From Deltaproteobacteria bacterium (GTDB taxonomy: Bacteria; Desulfobacterota_B; Binatia; UBA9968): 6,299 nucleotides of DNA. The notes beneath the pieces were generated by a model, which saw nothing but the letters and a program-made list of their open reading frames with translations, was not told the origin of the DNA and did not search any database. The stretch covers positions 1 through 6,299 of the forward strand of contig JAUXIP010000131.1 in assembly GCA_030620935.1 (NCBI GenBank). Reading direction: 5' to 3'. This document shows positions 1 through 5,307 of the stretch, in pieces. Both the position numbers and the translations under genes were made by a program. How positions within the stretch are numbered: position 1 is the first letter of the stretch; each line of letters opens with the position of its first letter.

Positions 1-398
1 ACCCCATAGATCTTTCCCTGGTAGGTATTGGCGCTGATCGGGGCTTCGAGAAACTTTTCTCGCACCTCGGCAGGGAACCACCGGTCTAAAGGAAGAGCCC
101 AGCCGGCGGCTGCGAACTCTGCCGGCCAGATGACGTCCATAAAAAAGACGTCTAAAGTCGGATCTCGATTCTTGAGCTTCTGAGTAAGCAGGTCATGGAA
201 TTCCGTCGAGGATTGAGGACCGACCTCGCGGACGATCTTGATGCCGGGATTTTGCGCCTCAAAATCGGCAATCGCCTGATTCCAGACCGACGGGATGTGA
301 GGCTTCCAGGTGACGAAGCGGATCTCGGTCGCACCGGCGGCGGAAGAAAAGGGAAATAAAAGACAGAAAAGGACGGATATTCCGGCAAGTCTTTTCAC
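1..398 (-). CDS. ABC transporter sugar-binding protein, N-terminal part (cut by window edge)
   Basis: This is the first 132 codons of a periplasmic extracellular solute-binding protein (family 1) that would capture a sugar or glycoside for an ABC importer. The GTG start at 398 is followed by K-R, a hydrophobic stretch at residues 4-17 and a signal-peptidase-I site near A-G-A/T (residues 21-24). Cys12 lies inside the hydrophobic stretch without a lipobox, so this is probably not a lipoprotein. The mature part opens with IRFVTW and continues with FEAQNPGIKI and DVFFMDVIWPAEFAAAGW (about residues 82-99), the usual early motifs of trehalose/maltose-type (ThuE/MalE-like) binding proteins. A TAG in frame upstream, with no ATG or TTG between, leaves GTG as the best start; its ribosome binding site is weak. 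Family members are around 400-450 residues, so about two thirds lies outside. The glycosyltransferase and glycerate kinase upstream suggest a glycoside ligand, but the ligand cannot be read from this fragment. Confidence 0.85.
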   Translation of the reverse strand, partial: MKRLAGISVLFCLLFPFSSAAGATEIRFVTWKPHIPSVWNQAIADFEAQNPGIKIVREVGPQSSTEFHDLLTQKLKNRDPTLDVFFMDVIWPAEFAAAGWALPLDRWFPAEVREKFLEAPISANTYQGKIYG

Positions 399-469
399 GG
401 GTGGGTTGGAGTTCGTTTCAATCGCCTTTCTCTACTCTCTTTTCGCCTAAAATCAAATGATATCGACCA

Positions 470-486
470 CGGGGCTTGGAACCCCG
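470..486. repeat. Small GC-rich inverted repeat
   Basis: CGGGG at 470-474 pairs with CCCCG at 482-486 around a 7-base loop. It is the third of three inverted repeats in the gap between the glycosyltransferase and the sugar-binding protein. A short direct repeat, ATCGACCA, flanks it at 462-469 and 489-496. Function is unknown; it could be part of a structured leader or a degenerate repeat element. Confidence 0.35.
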
Positions 487-493
487 CAATCGA

Positions 494-526
494 CCAAAGG
501 GAAGAGTTACCACTTCTCTCCTTTGG
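494..526. repeat. Large inverted repeat, perfect 7-bp outer arms
   Basis: CCAAAGG at 494-500 and CCTTTGG at 520-526 are perfect reverse complements. The stem continues inward through a G-T pair, one mismatch and several pairs (GAAGAG region against CTTCTC region), leaving a small loop. No T-tract follows on either strand, so a classical intrinsic terminator is not indicated. It sits about 95 bases upstream of the GTG of the sugar-binding protein and could be an operator or a messenger-stability structure. Confidence 0.5.
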
Positions 527-545
527 AAACCCCATCGGTTTTGTG

Positions 546-563
546 CCCGCGGCAAGCCACGGG
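546..563 (-). terminator. Hairpin just after the glycosyltransferase stop codon
   Basis: CCCGCGGC and GCCACGGG form an imperfect inverted repeat with one mismatch and a loop of about four bases. It starts 9 bases past the TGA at 572-574. The position suits a terminator or a 3'-end stabilising hairpin for the glycosyltransferase messenger. On the minus strand the bases after it are not a U-tract, so strong termination is unproven and the downstream sugar-binding gene may still be read through. Confidence 0.4.
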
Positions 564-571
564 GTATATTA

Positions 572-1861
572 TCAACCCGTCTCCGCGGCCGTCGATTCGG
601 CTTTTTCCCAATAGGCGAGCCGCTCAAGAAGATAAGGCTTATTCTGTTCAAAGACCTTCGCCTGGGCTTGGACAACGGCTTCCGCCTCAGTCGAACTCAT
701 GTTCATGACCTGCTGGCAGTGACTCTTTGTCCGGCCGAAATAAAGCGGCGTGATGATATCGACCAAACGCCGTCGGTTCCTCTGCCACAGCCGGTAGACG
801 CAGGCAAAATCGTATAGAATCTTGCTCCAGAGATCCGGGGTGATTTCATCCTCTTTGTTGGCCTCCCAGTTTTTGTGGACGTTTTGCAGCTGCGCCATAT
901 TTTCCGGATTCAGTATCTGCTCGTACATCGGACGGAAATGATTGAAACCTTCGATGAATTCCGAGCGCAGCTTGTTCAAACTCACAGGCACGGCTTCCAA
1001 CTCAGATTCCTGCTCTTTCTTCTTGTTGTTGATAGGAACAATCCGCAGCGGATTATCACGACGCCAGTTGTGCTCATACTTGCCCATGAGATAGAAAAGC
1101 GTGCTGACGACCTGTTGAAACATCGGTCCCAGATCGGCGGCGGGATCTTTGGCATCATGGACTTTAGTCCCCAGATAAGTCTGGGCGATCTTGTTTCCCT
1201 CATTGATGGCGCAGGTGCTCATCCAGATGTCGATCCCAAACCGGGCGGTATCCGTATCCCAGACATCCTCTTTCATGTAAAAGGCGGCCAGCTCCGGAGA
1301 GAAACCAAAATCACCACCTATGGGTTGGCGCACATCGATCCCATACAGGGCCCGCGTCATAGGATAAACGATATGGTTCGTGATCGTGCCGTCAAATTTA
1401 TGCCTGCGGTAAAAGGGAACAACAAATCCCGCGGTCTTGTCCAGGACCGGTTCCACCAGGAGCTTGATCCAGTCAGGGGTGATGCTGCGCAGATCCGAGT
1501 CGACGACGGCCACCGCCTTGACCTTGAGAAGGGTCGCGACTTCAAAGATCGCACGGAAAGAGGTCCCCTTTCCCGGCATGCCGCGGTAGATGGTAACCCG
1601 CTTCTGGACCTCGTCGGGGCTGGGCGCATCATAGGCCCGCTCCCTGGTATCATCTAGAGAGCCCCCGTCGGAAACAAAGACGGCACATCGGTATTTAGGA
1701 AAATGCCGAGCCAGCCCTTTACTGGCCTGCTCGATAACATAGCCAATCGTATCTTCATTGTTGAAACAAGGTATTCCGACCAGGATGTCGACACTCTTGA
1801 TCTTGTTGATCCACATATGGACATTTTCCCTGAGTGCCGACGGATATTTCTTTATGATCAT
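572..1861 (-). CDS. GT81-like glycosyltransferase, probable glucosylglycerate-type synthase
   Basis: A 429-residue cytoplasmic glycosyltransferase with a GT-A fold. Motifs in order: ILVGIPCFNNEDTIG (26-40), SDGGSLDDT (64-72), PGKG (96-99), metal-binding DSD (121-123), FYRRHKFDGTITN (150-162), QPIGGDFG (179-186), FGIDIW (208-213) and a VHDAKDP segment with His235, a candidate metal ligand. This order matches glucosyl-3-phosphoglycerate and glucosylglycerate synthases (GT81; related to GT78 mannosylglycerate synthase), which transfer glucose from a nucleotide sugar to 3-phosphoglycerate or D-glycerate. The glycerate kinase upstream favours an acceptor of the glycerate kind, by inference. After about residue 275 there is a charged, helical extension of about 150 residues not present in short actinobacterial GpgS. 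The ATG at 1861 has a purine-rich AAGGAGGAGGGG site upstream, but Met16 (1816) is a possible alternative. The start overlaps the stop of the remnant upstream (TAATG). Fold certainty is high; exact substrates are uncertain. Confidence 0.85.
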   Translation of the reverse strand: MIIKKYPSALRENVHMWINKIKSVDILVGIPCFNNEDTIGYVIEQASKGLARHFPKYRCAVFVSDGGSLDDTRERAYDAPSPDEVQKRVTIYRGMPGKGTSFRAIFEVATLLKVKAVAVVDSDLRSITPDWIKLLVEPVLDKTAGFVVPFYRRHKFDGTITNHIVYPMTRALYGIDVRQPIGGDFGFSPELAAFYMKEDVWDTDTARFGIDIWMSTCAINEGNKIAQTYLGTKVHDAKDPAADLGPMFQQVVSTLFYLMGKYEHNWRRDNPLRIVPINNKKKEQESELEAVPVSLNKLRSEFIEGFNHFRPMYEQILNPENMAQLQNVHKNWEANKEDEITPDLWSKILYDFACVYRLWQRNRRRLVDIITPLYFGRTKSHCQQVMNMSSTEAEAVVQAQAKVFEQNKPYLLERLAYWEKAESTAAETG

Positions 1862-2089
1862 TACGGATCTTTCCCCTCCTCCTTCATGGTTCGAGAACCA
1901 ACAAAAAATCGCTCCCGACGGCTCGCGGGAATGATTTGGTGGACTTTATCGATGCAGTCCAAGCCAGAAGCTTCCCTTAAGGATTTCTCGGTAGGGCTTT
2001 GTATTGAATCCAAACTGGTGAAACGTGCCTCCCCCTGCGCAAAAGCCGCTTTGCATGTCCACGACCAAGAGTACGGGTCTGATCCTCAT
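1861..2089 (-). pseudogene. Remnant of an isochorismatase-family cysteine hydrolase
   Basis: The ATG at 2089 has a good site (AAGGAG, 5 bases away) and lies 19 bases past the end of the glycerate kinase. Frame one reads RPVLLVVDMQSGFCAGGG and on to FGFNTKPYREI, the N-terminus of isochorismatase-family hydrolases, with the family's catalytic Asp at residue 11. It then stops at 1946-1948 after 47 codons. From about 1980 another frame continues with LREASGLDCIDKVHQIIPAS and RRER, which fits the next conserved block of the same family, then a short tail ending in TAA at 1861-1863. The family is usually about 180-230 residues. Here roughly 20-30 residues are missing between blocks, the reading frame is broken, and the region with catalytic Lys and Cys is gone. 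No activity is expected. The family is assigned from remembered sequence patterns, not a search. Confidence 0.65.
1871..1884 (-). promoter_or_regulatory. Ribosome binding site of the glycosyltransferase
   Basis: The minus strand reads AAGGAGGAGGGGAA, with its 3' end 9 bases before the ATG at 1861. It lies inside the 3' end of the hydrolase remnant, so that stretch may have been kept for translation of the enzyme. It supports 1861 over the internal Met16. Confidence 0.6.
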
Positions 2090-2094
2090 CTCAG

Positions 2095-2100
2095 CTCCTT
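2095..2100 (-). promoter_or_regulatory. Ribosome binding site of the hydrolase remnant
   Basis: AAGGAG sits 5 bases before the ATG at 2089, in the 18-base gap after the glycerate kinase. An intact initiation site in front of a broken frame indicates that a real gene once started here. Confidence 0.6.
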
Positions 2101-2107
2101 ATGCAAG

Positions 2108-3451
2108 CTATCCCACCAATACCAGCCGGAGATCCATCACGTTCGTAAAAGTCGGCCCGGTGAGGAGCAAATCCCCAAGCGGCTGAAAGAAATGATAGGA
2201 ATCGTTGTCTCGGAGGTATTGCTCGGCCTCCAATCCTTGCTTCCTCGCCCGCGTTACCGTCTCTCCATCGGCAATCGCGCCGGCTGCCTCCGTCGGGCCG
2301 TCGGTGCCGTCAGTAGCGCCGCTAAAGACAACCACCTTATCCATTCCGTCGATAGCCGTCGCCGCCGCCAAGGTAAATTCTTGATTGCGTCCTCCGACCC
2401 CCCGGCCCTGGATGGTGACCGTGGTCTCGCCGCCGGATATGACGCATGCGGGCTTCCGAACAGGACCGCCGCTGCTGAGGATTTCCTTGGCAATCGTGGC
2501 GTGAACATTGGCCGCCTCTTTCGTCTCTCCTTCAATAATGCTGGAAAGGATGAGGCTGTGATAGCCCAGTTCCTCGGCCTTCTGCTGGGCGGCTTTGACG
2601 GCGAGGCTATTGTTTCCGATGATCACGTTGCGGACTTTGTGAAAGAAGGGGTCATGGGCTTTGGGAGTTTCTTCTATTTCGCCCTTTGCGCCCTTTTCCA
2701 GAAACCCGGTTACGACCGATGGCACTTTTTCGCTGACACCATACTTGTCCAAGACCTGCAAGCAATCGTTGAACGTGGACCGATCGGGGACCGTCGGGCC
2801 TGAGGCGATGCAATCCAGATCATCGCCGATGACATCGGATAGAACGAGCGAAATCAAAGTGGAGGGACAGGCCAGCCGGGCCAGCCGTCCTCCCTTGACC
2901 TGCGAGATGTGTTTACGGACTGCGTTGATCTCATGGATGGTCGCGCCGCATTCCAGGAGGATCTTTGTCGTTTGCTGCTTGTCCGCCAGCGTCAACCCCT
3001 CGGCCGGGCAGGGCAGCAACGCGGAGCCGCCTCCGGAGATCAAACAAAGCACTAGATCTCTTTCTCCAGTATCTCTTAACAGTGCGATGATCTCTTCGGT
3101 TCCTCGCACTCCGGCATCGTCCGGTAACGGATGCCCTGCTTCGTTGACTTTAATGATGTTCAGTGGAAGCGCATGGCCGTATTTGACGTTGATGACACCG
3201 CCCTTCAAACGATCGCCCAAAAGCTCGGCAAGGATTTCCTCGATTGCCTGCGCCATCCTCGCCGAAGCCTTGCCTGCCCCGATGACATAGACGCCATCAA
3301 AATCTGAGAGACCGTACCCCCGCCCTTCAATCTGAAGGACCCCATCCCTGGTTACGACATGTCGTCGGATAGCATCGGCCGGATCCGCAGCCGCCAATGC
3401 AGCCTTATAAATAACCATGGCATCTTTTCTTAACTCCGGCAGGCCCTTCAT
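2108..3451 (-). CDS. gckA: Glycerate 2-kinase (DUF4147 / MOFRL family)
   Basis: A 447-residue cytoplasmic kinase expected to convert D-glycerate and ATP to 2-phosphoglycerate. Key blocks: VIGAGKASARMA with Lys61 in the position of the catalytic lysine of class-II glycerate kinases; GHPLPDDAG (106-114); the glycine-rich ISGGGSALLPCPAEGLTLAD (138-157); INAVRKHISQVKGGRLA (175-191); LSDVIGDDLDCIASGPTVPD (204-223); and GRGVGGRNQE (349-358), whose Arg355 probably matches the second catalytic residue. The C-terminal MOFRL domain runs from about 335 to the end and finishes with TNVMDLRLVLV. The usual TGPTGTNV is TGPTFTNV here (Phe435). Length is normal. The start at 3451 fits the family's typical N-terminus (LRKDAMVIYKAALAAADP), although its ribosome binding site is poor. 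It is the first gene of a tight unit with the hydrolase remnant and the glycosyltransferase, tying glycerate metabolism to that enzyme. Confidence 0.93.
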   Translation of the reverse strand: MKGLPELRKDAMVIYKAALAAADPADAIRRHVVTRDGVLQIEGRGYGLSDFDGVYVIGAGKASARMAQAIEEILAELLGDRLKGGVINVKYGHALPLNIIKVNEAGHPLPDDAGVRGTEEIIALLRDTGERDLVLCLISGGGSALLPCPAEGLTLADKQQTTKILLECGATIHEINAVRKHISQVKGGRLARLACPSTLISLVLSDVIGDDLDCIASGPTVPDRSTFNDCLQVLDKYGVSEKVPSVVTGFLEKGAKGEIEETPKAHDPFFHKVRNVIIGNNSLAVKAAQQKAEELGYHSLILSSIIEGETKEAANVHATIAKEILSSGGPVRKPACVISGGETTVTIQGRGVGGRNQEFTLAAATAIDGMDKVVVFSGATDGTDGPTEAAGAIADGETVTRARKQGLEAEQYLRDNDSYHFFQPLGDLLLTGPTFTNVMDLRLVLVG

Positions 3452-3562
3452 CCATTTATCAGCTTACCGAATCGTCTACTCAATAACAAACCAACTTTTA
3501 CGGTAATGAAACAGACATCTTCTCTAGCTGGATCCTTCCTGAGCCGAATCCCTACTTTGCTT

Positions 3563-3590
3563 TTGACATCGGCCTTCCCCGGTGCTTAAT
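3563..3590 (+). promoter_or_regulatory. Putative sigma-70 promoter before the symporter remnant
   Basis: A perfect -35 hexamer TTGACA (3563-3568) is followed, after 16 bases, by CTTAAT (3585-3590; four of six consensus -10 positions). Transcription would start near 3597, giving a leader of about 55 bases before the ATG at 3653. It lies in the gap between the divergent glycerate kinase and symporter remnant. I see no equally good promoter for the kinase on the other strand. Confidence 0.45.
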
Positions 3591-3652
3591 TAGGGGAACT
3601 TTTTTGGCTGGCAAGCTCGGCACTACTCCATTTCACAGAAAGGTAGACAAAA

Positions 3653-4010
3653 ATGAATATTCTGGGCTGGGGAGTCATTGCCGTTTACATCGTAATGATT
3701 GTTGGTGCCGGAGGGGTCTTGGGTCGGTCCACGCGCTACCAAGATGGGCGTAGTGGCCGGCGTTGTTCTCAATTTGGCGCTCTGGCAGTTTACCGAGATT
3801 TCGTGGCTTTGGTGGAATCTCACCGGATTCGCAGCCACGGTTTTTGTGACAGCAGTTTTATCCGGATGGGACAAAGGCCCGCTCAAGGAAGTCTCTTCGG
3901 GCTCCGCCGAGGCTAGCCGCATCAACTGGCCGAGGGTCTACGTTTGGATCGCTATCTACTTTTTCCTGATTGTAGGGCTCTGCCGCGTTATCGAGGCAAC
4001 GACTTACTAA
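3653..4010 (+). pseudogene. Sodium:solute symporter remnant, internally deleted and frameshifted
   Basis: Frame one starts at ATG 3653 (AAAGG about 8 bases upstream) with MNILGWGVIAVYIVMIVGAG, typical of the N-terminal membrane segment of SSS-family Na+/solute symporters. Frame three, from about 3735, reads ATKMGVVAGVVLNLALWQF and ISWLWWNLTGF, which looks like the C-terminal portion of the same family, then a hydrophilic linker and a last membrane segment (VYVWIAIYFFLIVGLC), ending in TAA at 4008-4010. The frames meet near 3728-3742 (GRSTR then ATKMG), so one joined polypeptide cannot be made without a frameshift. Complete SSS proteins have about 450-600 residues and 11-14 membrane helices, so most of the middle is missing. 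The family is inferred from these terminal motifs. Alternatives are a divergent small membrane protein with a sequencing error, or an assembly deletion. Confidence 0.6.
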
Positions 4011-4032
4011 GGACTTCACTAGTAAGTCGTTG
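3997..4032. repeat. Perfect 13-bp inverted repeat across the remnant's stop codon
   Basis: CAACGACTTACTA (3997-4009) and TAGTAAGTCGTTG (4020-4032) are exact reverse complements around a 10-base loop. The left arm encodes the last codons of the symporter remnant and part of its stop. No T-tract follows on either strand. It could act as a Rho-independent-like hairpin, a messenger 3'-end stabiliser, or mark a small inverted duplication. Confidence 0.75.
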
Positions 4033-4095
4033 ACATAGGGCAACCGAGGGGCGAGGCGCTGTAGAGCGCGGGCACGAGAGCGTACAGGTTGCGTT

Positions 4096-4134
4096 CCCTT
4101 CGACAGGCTCAGGATGGTGAGCAAAGTCGAACCA
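4096..4134. repeat. REP-like dispersed palindromic repeat
   Basis: The element opens with CCCTTCGAC and closes with GTCGAACCA. Outer arms TTCGAC (4099-4104) and GTCGAA (4126-4131) and inner arms GCTCA (4107-4111) and TGAGC (4118-4122) pair around GGATGG. Read on the minus strand it gives the peptide LSLSKG, often seen in spurious predicted proteins over such repeats. I recognise this pattern as a dispersed intergenic repeat of many environmental bacterial genomes; copy number here is unknown. Confidence 0.6.
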
Positions 4135-4207
4135 CAGGCCCCGGCCTGGGGAGTAACCACCCTCGGAGTGGATGGGGCGGTGGCCGACAAGGCACAGGCT
4201 TAGACAT

Positions 4208-4225
4208 TCGGCTGAGCTCAGTCGA
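4208..4225. repeat. 18-base near-perfect palindrome
   Basis: The centre CTGAGCTCAG (4212-4221) is a perfect 10-base palindrome. TCGG before it and TCGA after it extend the symmetry to 18 bases with only one non-complementary pair. It could be a dimeric regulator site or chance; no promoter is apparent beside it. Confidence 0.35.
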
Positions 4226-4257
4226 TGCCTTGCCCGCGCTCGGGCCTCGACGGTGAG

Positions 4258-4287
4258 CTCGGGCCGAACCGAAGGGCTCGGCCCGAG
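4258..4287 (-). terminator. Strong GC-rich hairpin downstream of hflC
   Basis: CTCGGGCCGA (4258-4267) and TCGGCCCGAG (4278-4287) are exact reverse complements. On the minus strand the stem can extend by a G-U and two G-C pairs to a CUUC loop. It begins 46 bases past the hflC stop. No U-tract follows, so it may stop transcription inefficiently or protect the 3' end of the hflKC messenger. Confidence 0.45.
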
Positions 4288-4333
4288 TGGTGCCGGACGT
4301 TCTTGTCGATTGCAGACGTTGCGGAGTTCTGAG

Positions 4334-5305
4334 CTACCTCCCGGACCTTTTGTTCGATGGATTCGCCGACTTCAGGTAGCGGTAGTAGTCGTTGTCTGTC
4401 GTGAGCACCAAGACGGAGTCCTCGTTTTGACCCTCCTTGAAGGCTTCGAGCGTCCGAGAAAATGCATAGAACTCAGGGTCCAGGCCATAAGCCTTGCCGT
4501 AGACACTGGTCGCTGTAGCGTCCGCCTTACCTCGAATCTCTTGCACCTTGCGATAGGCGACAGAGCGGATCTGGCGGAGCTCCTTTTCCATAGTGCCCAG
4601 GATCTCAGCGCTCCGTCCCTCCCCTTCTGACCGAAAGCGGGCCGCAATTCGCTTCCGCTCGGAGATCATGCGGGTGTAGACTTTTAGCCTGACGCTCTCC
4701 ACGTAGTCGAGGCGCTTGATACGGACATCCACCACCTCGATCCCGTACTGCGGGGTGATCTTTTGCACCTCGAGCAGGATGGCCCGGGTGATCTCCTCAC
4801 GTCCAAGGGCGATCTCCTTCTTGAGCTCTTCCACCACCTCCTTGGGGGCTTCTTTGAGAACCTCACCCTTGGGGGTCTCCCAAGAAGAGCTCCGAACCAA
4901 CTCAACCAGAGGATTAGAAGAGACCGCGTCTCGTATGACGGAGTCAATGATGTCATCCAGACGGGACTGGGCCCCGCGCTCCGTCGCTACATTCTCCAGA
5001 AACTTCCGTGGATCAACGATACGCCATCGGGCGGTAGCATCCACCTTGATAAACTCGCGCCCGGCCGTGGGGATCTCGTTGGGGTCGCCATCCCAGATAA
5101 GGAGGCGCTTCTCAAACTGACGGACGTCCTGGACAAAGGGGAGCTTGTAGTGCAAGCCTGCCACCTTAACTGCGTCCCCGACGGGCCGGCCGAACTGCAC
5201 GATGACCGCCTGCTGCCCTTCTTCCAGCGTGTAGAAGGAGCCGGATACAACAAGAAAAATCACTACGGCCAGTATTCCTAACGTGTACTTCATGGTCGTA
5301 TTCAT
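4334..5305 (-). CDS. hflC: HflC, SPFH-domain modulator of FtsH
   Basis: HflC pairs with HflK to form a large membrane-anchored assembly that surrounds and modulates the FtsH protease. The 323-residue protein (E. coli HflC is 334) has a short N-terminus, one membrane helix at about 6-22, then the SPFH/band-7 domain from YTLEEGQQAVIVQFGRPVG (25-43) to about residue 200. A charged helical region follows with the HflC signature RMISERKRIAARFRSEGEG (212-230). The C-terminus carries DPEFYAFSRTLEAF (276-289) and LTTDNDYYRYL (301-311), both typical of HflC. The ATG at 5305 is 2 bases past the hflK stop and has AGGAGG 10 bases upstream; the second ATG (5293) is too far from that site. It is the last gene of its unit, followed by a GC-rich hairpin. 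Nothing suggests damage. Confidence 0.96.
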   Translation of the reverse strand: MNTTMKYTLGILAVVIFLVVSGSFYTLEEGQQAVIVQFGRPVGDAVKVAGLHYKLPFVQDVRQFEKRLLIWDGDPNEIPTAGREFIKVDATARWRIVDPRKFLENVATERGAQSRLDDIIDSVIRDAVSSNPLVELVRSSSWETPKGEVLKEAPKEVVEELKKEIALGREEITRAILLEVQKITPQYGIEVVDVRIKRLDYVESVRLKVYTRMISERKRIAARFRSEGEGRSAEILGTMEKELRQIRSVAYRKVQEIRGKADATATSVYGKAYGLDPEFYAFSRTLEAFKEGQNEDSVLVLTTDNDYYRYLKSANPSNKRSGR

Positions 5306-5307
5306 GG

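Larger units (their letters stand above)
4011..4333. other. Gene-free stretch rich in palindromes
   Basis: This 323-base interval lies between the converging symporter remnant and hflC. No reading frame in it shows a recognisable protein. It contains the right arm of the 13-bp inverted repeat, a REP-like repeat (4096-4134), a near-perfect palindrome (4208-4225) and a GC-rich hairpin (4258-4287). GCTCGGGCC occurs twice as a direct repeat (4238-4246, 4257-4265). It probably serves as a two-way transcription-end region and a landing place for dispersed repeats. Confidence 0.6.

Noticed and set aside
457..708. Two short plus-strand frames (starting at 457 and 476)
   Set aside because: They cover the hairpin gap and run antisense into the glycosyltransferase C-terminus, with no ribosome binding site of note.
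875..1657. A 260-codon open frame on the plus strand
   Set aside because: It is entirely antisense to the glycosyltransferase and shows no protein motif; it reflects codon bias of the real gene.
1703..2803. A 366-codon open frame on the plus strand
   Set aside because: It runs antisense through the glycerate kinase, the hydrolase remnant and the start of the glycosyltransferase, whose minus-strand products have clear family motifs. Its translation has no recognisable domain.
3452..3540. Possible minus-strand promoter for the glycerate kinase
   Set aside because: Several AT-rich hexamers occur here, but no pair with acceptable spacing comes close to consensus on both boxes, so I did not list one.
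4136..4147. Small palindrome AGGCC-CC-GGCCT
   Set aside because: With 5-bp arms in GC-rich sequence it is too short to stand out from chance.
3858..4190. Minus-strand frame of 110 codons over the symporter remnant and the repeat
   Set aside because: It contains the LSLSKG peptide created by the dispersed repeat and lies antisense to the remnant; it shows no family motif.
4172..4630. Plus-strand frame spanning the gap and the 3' end of hflC
   Set aside because: It overlaps the conserved HflC C-terminus in antisense, and its first part is palindromic intergenic sequence.
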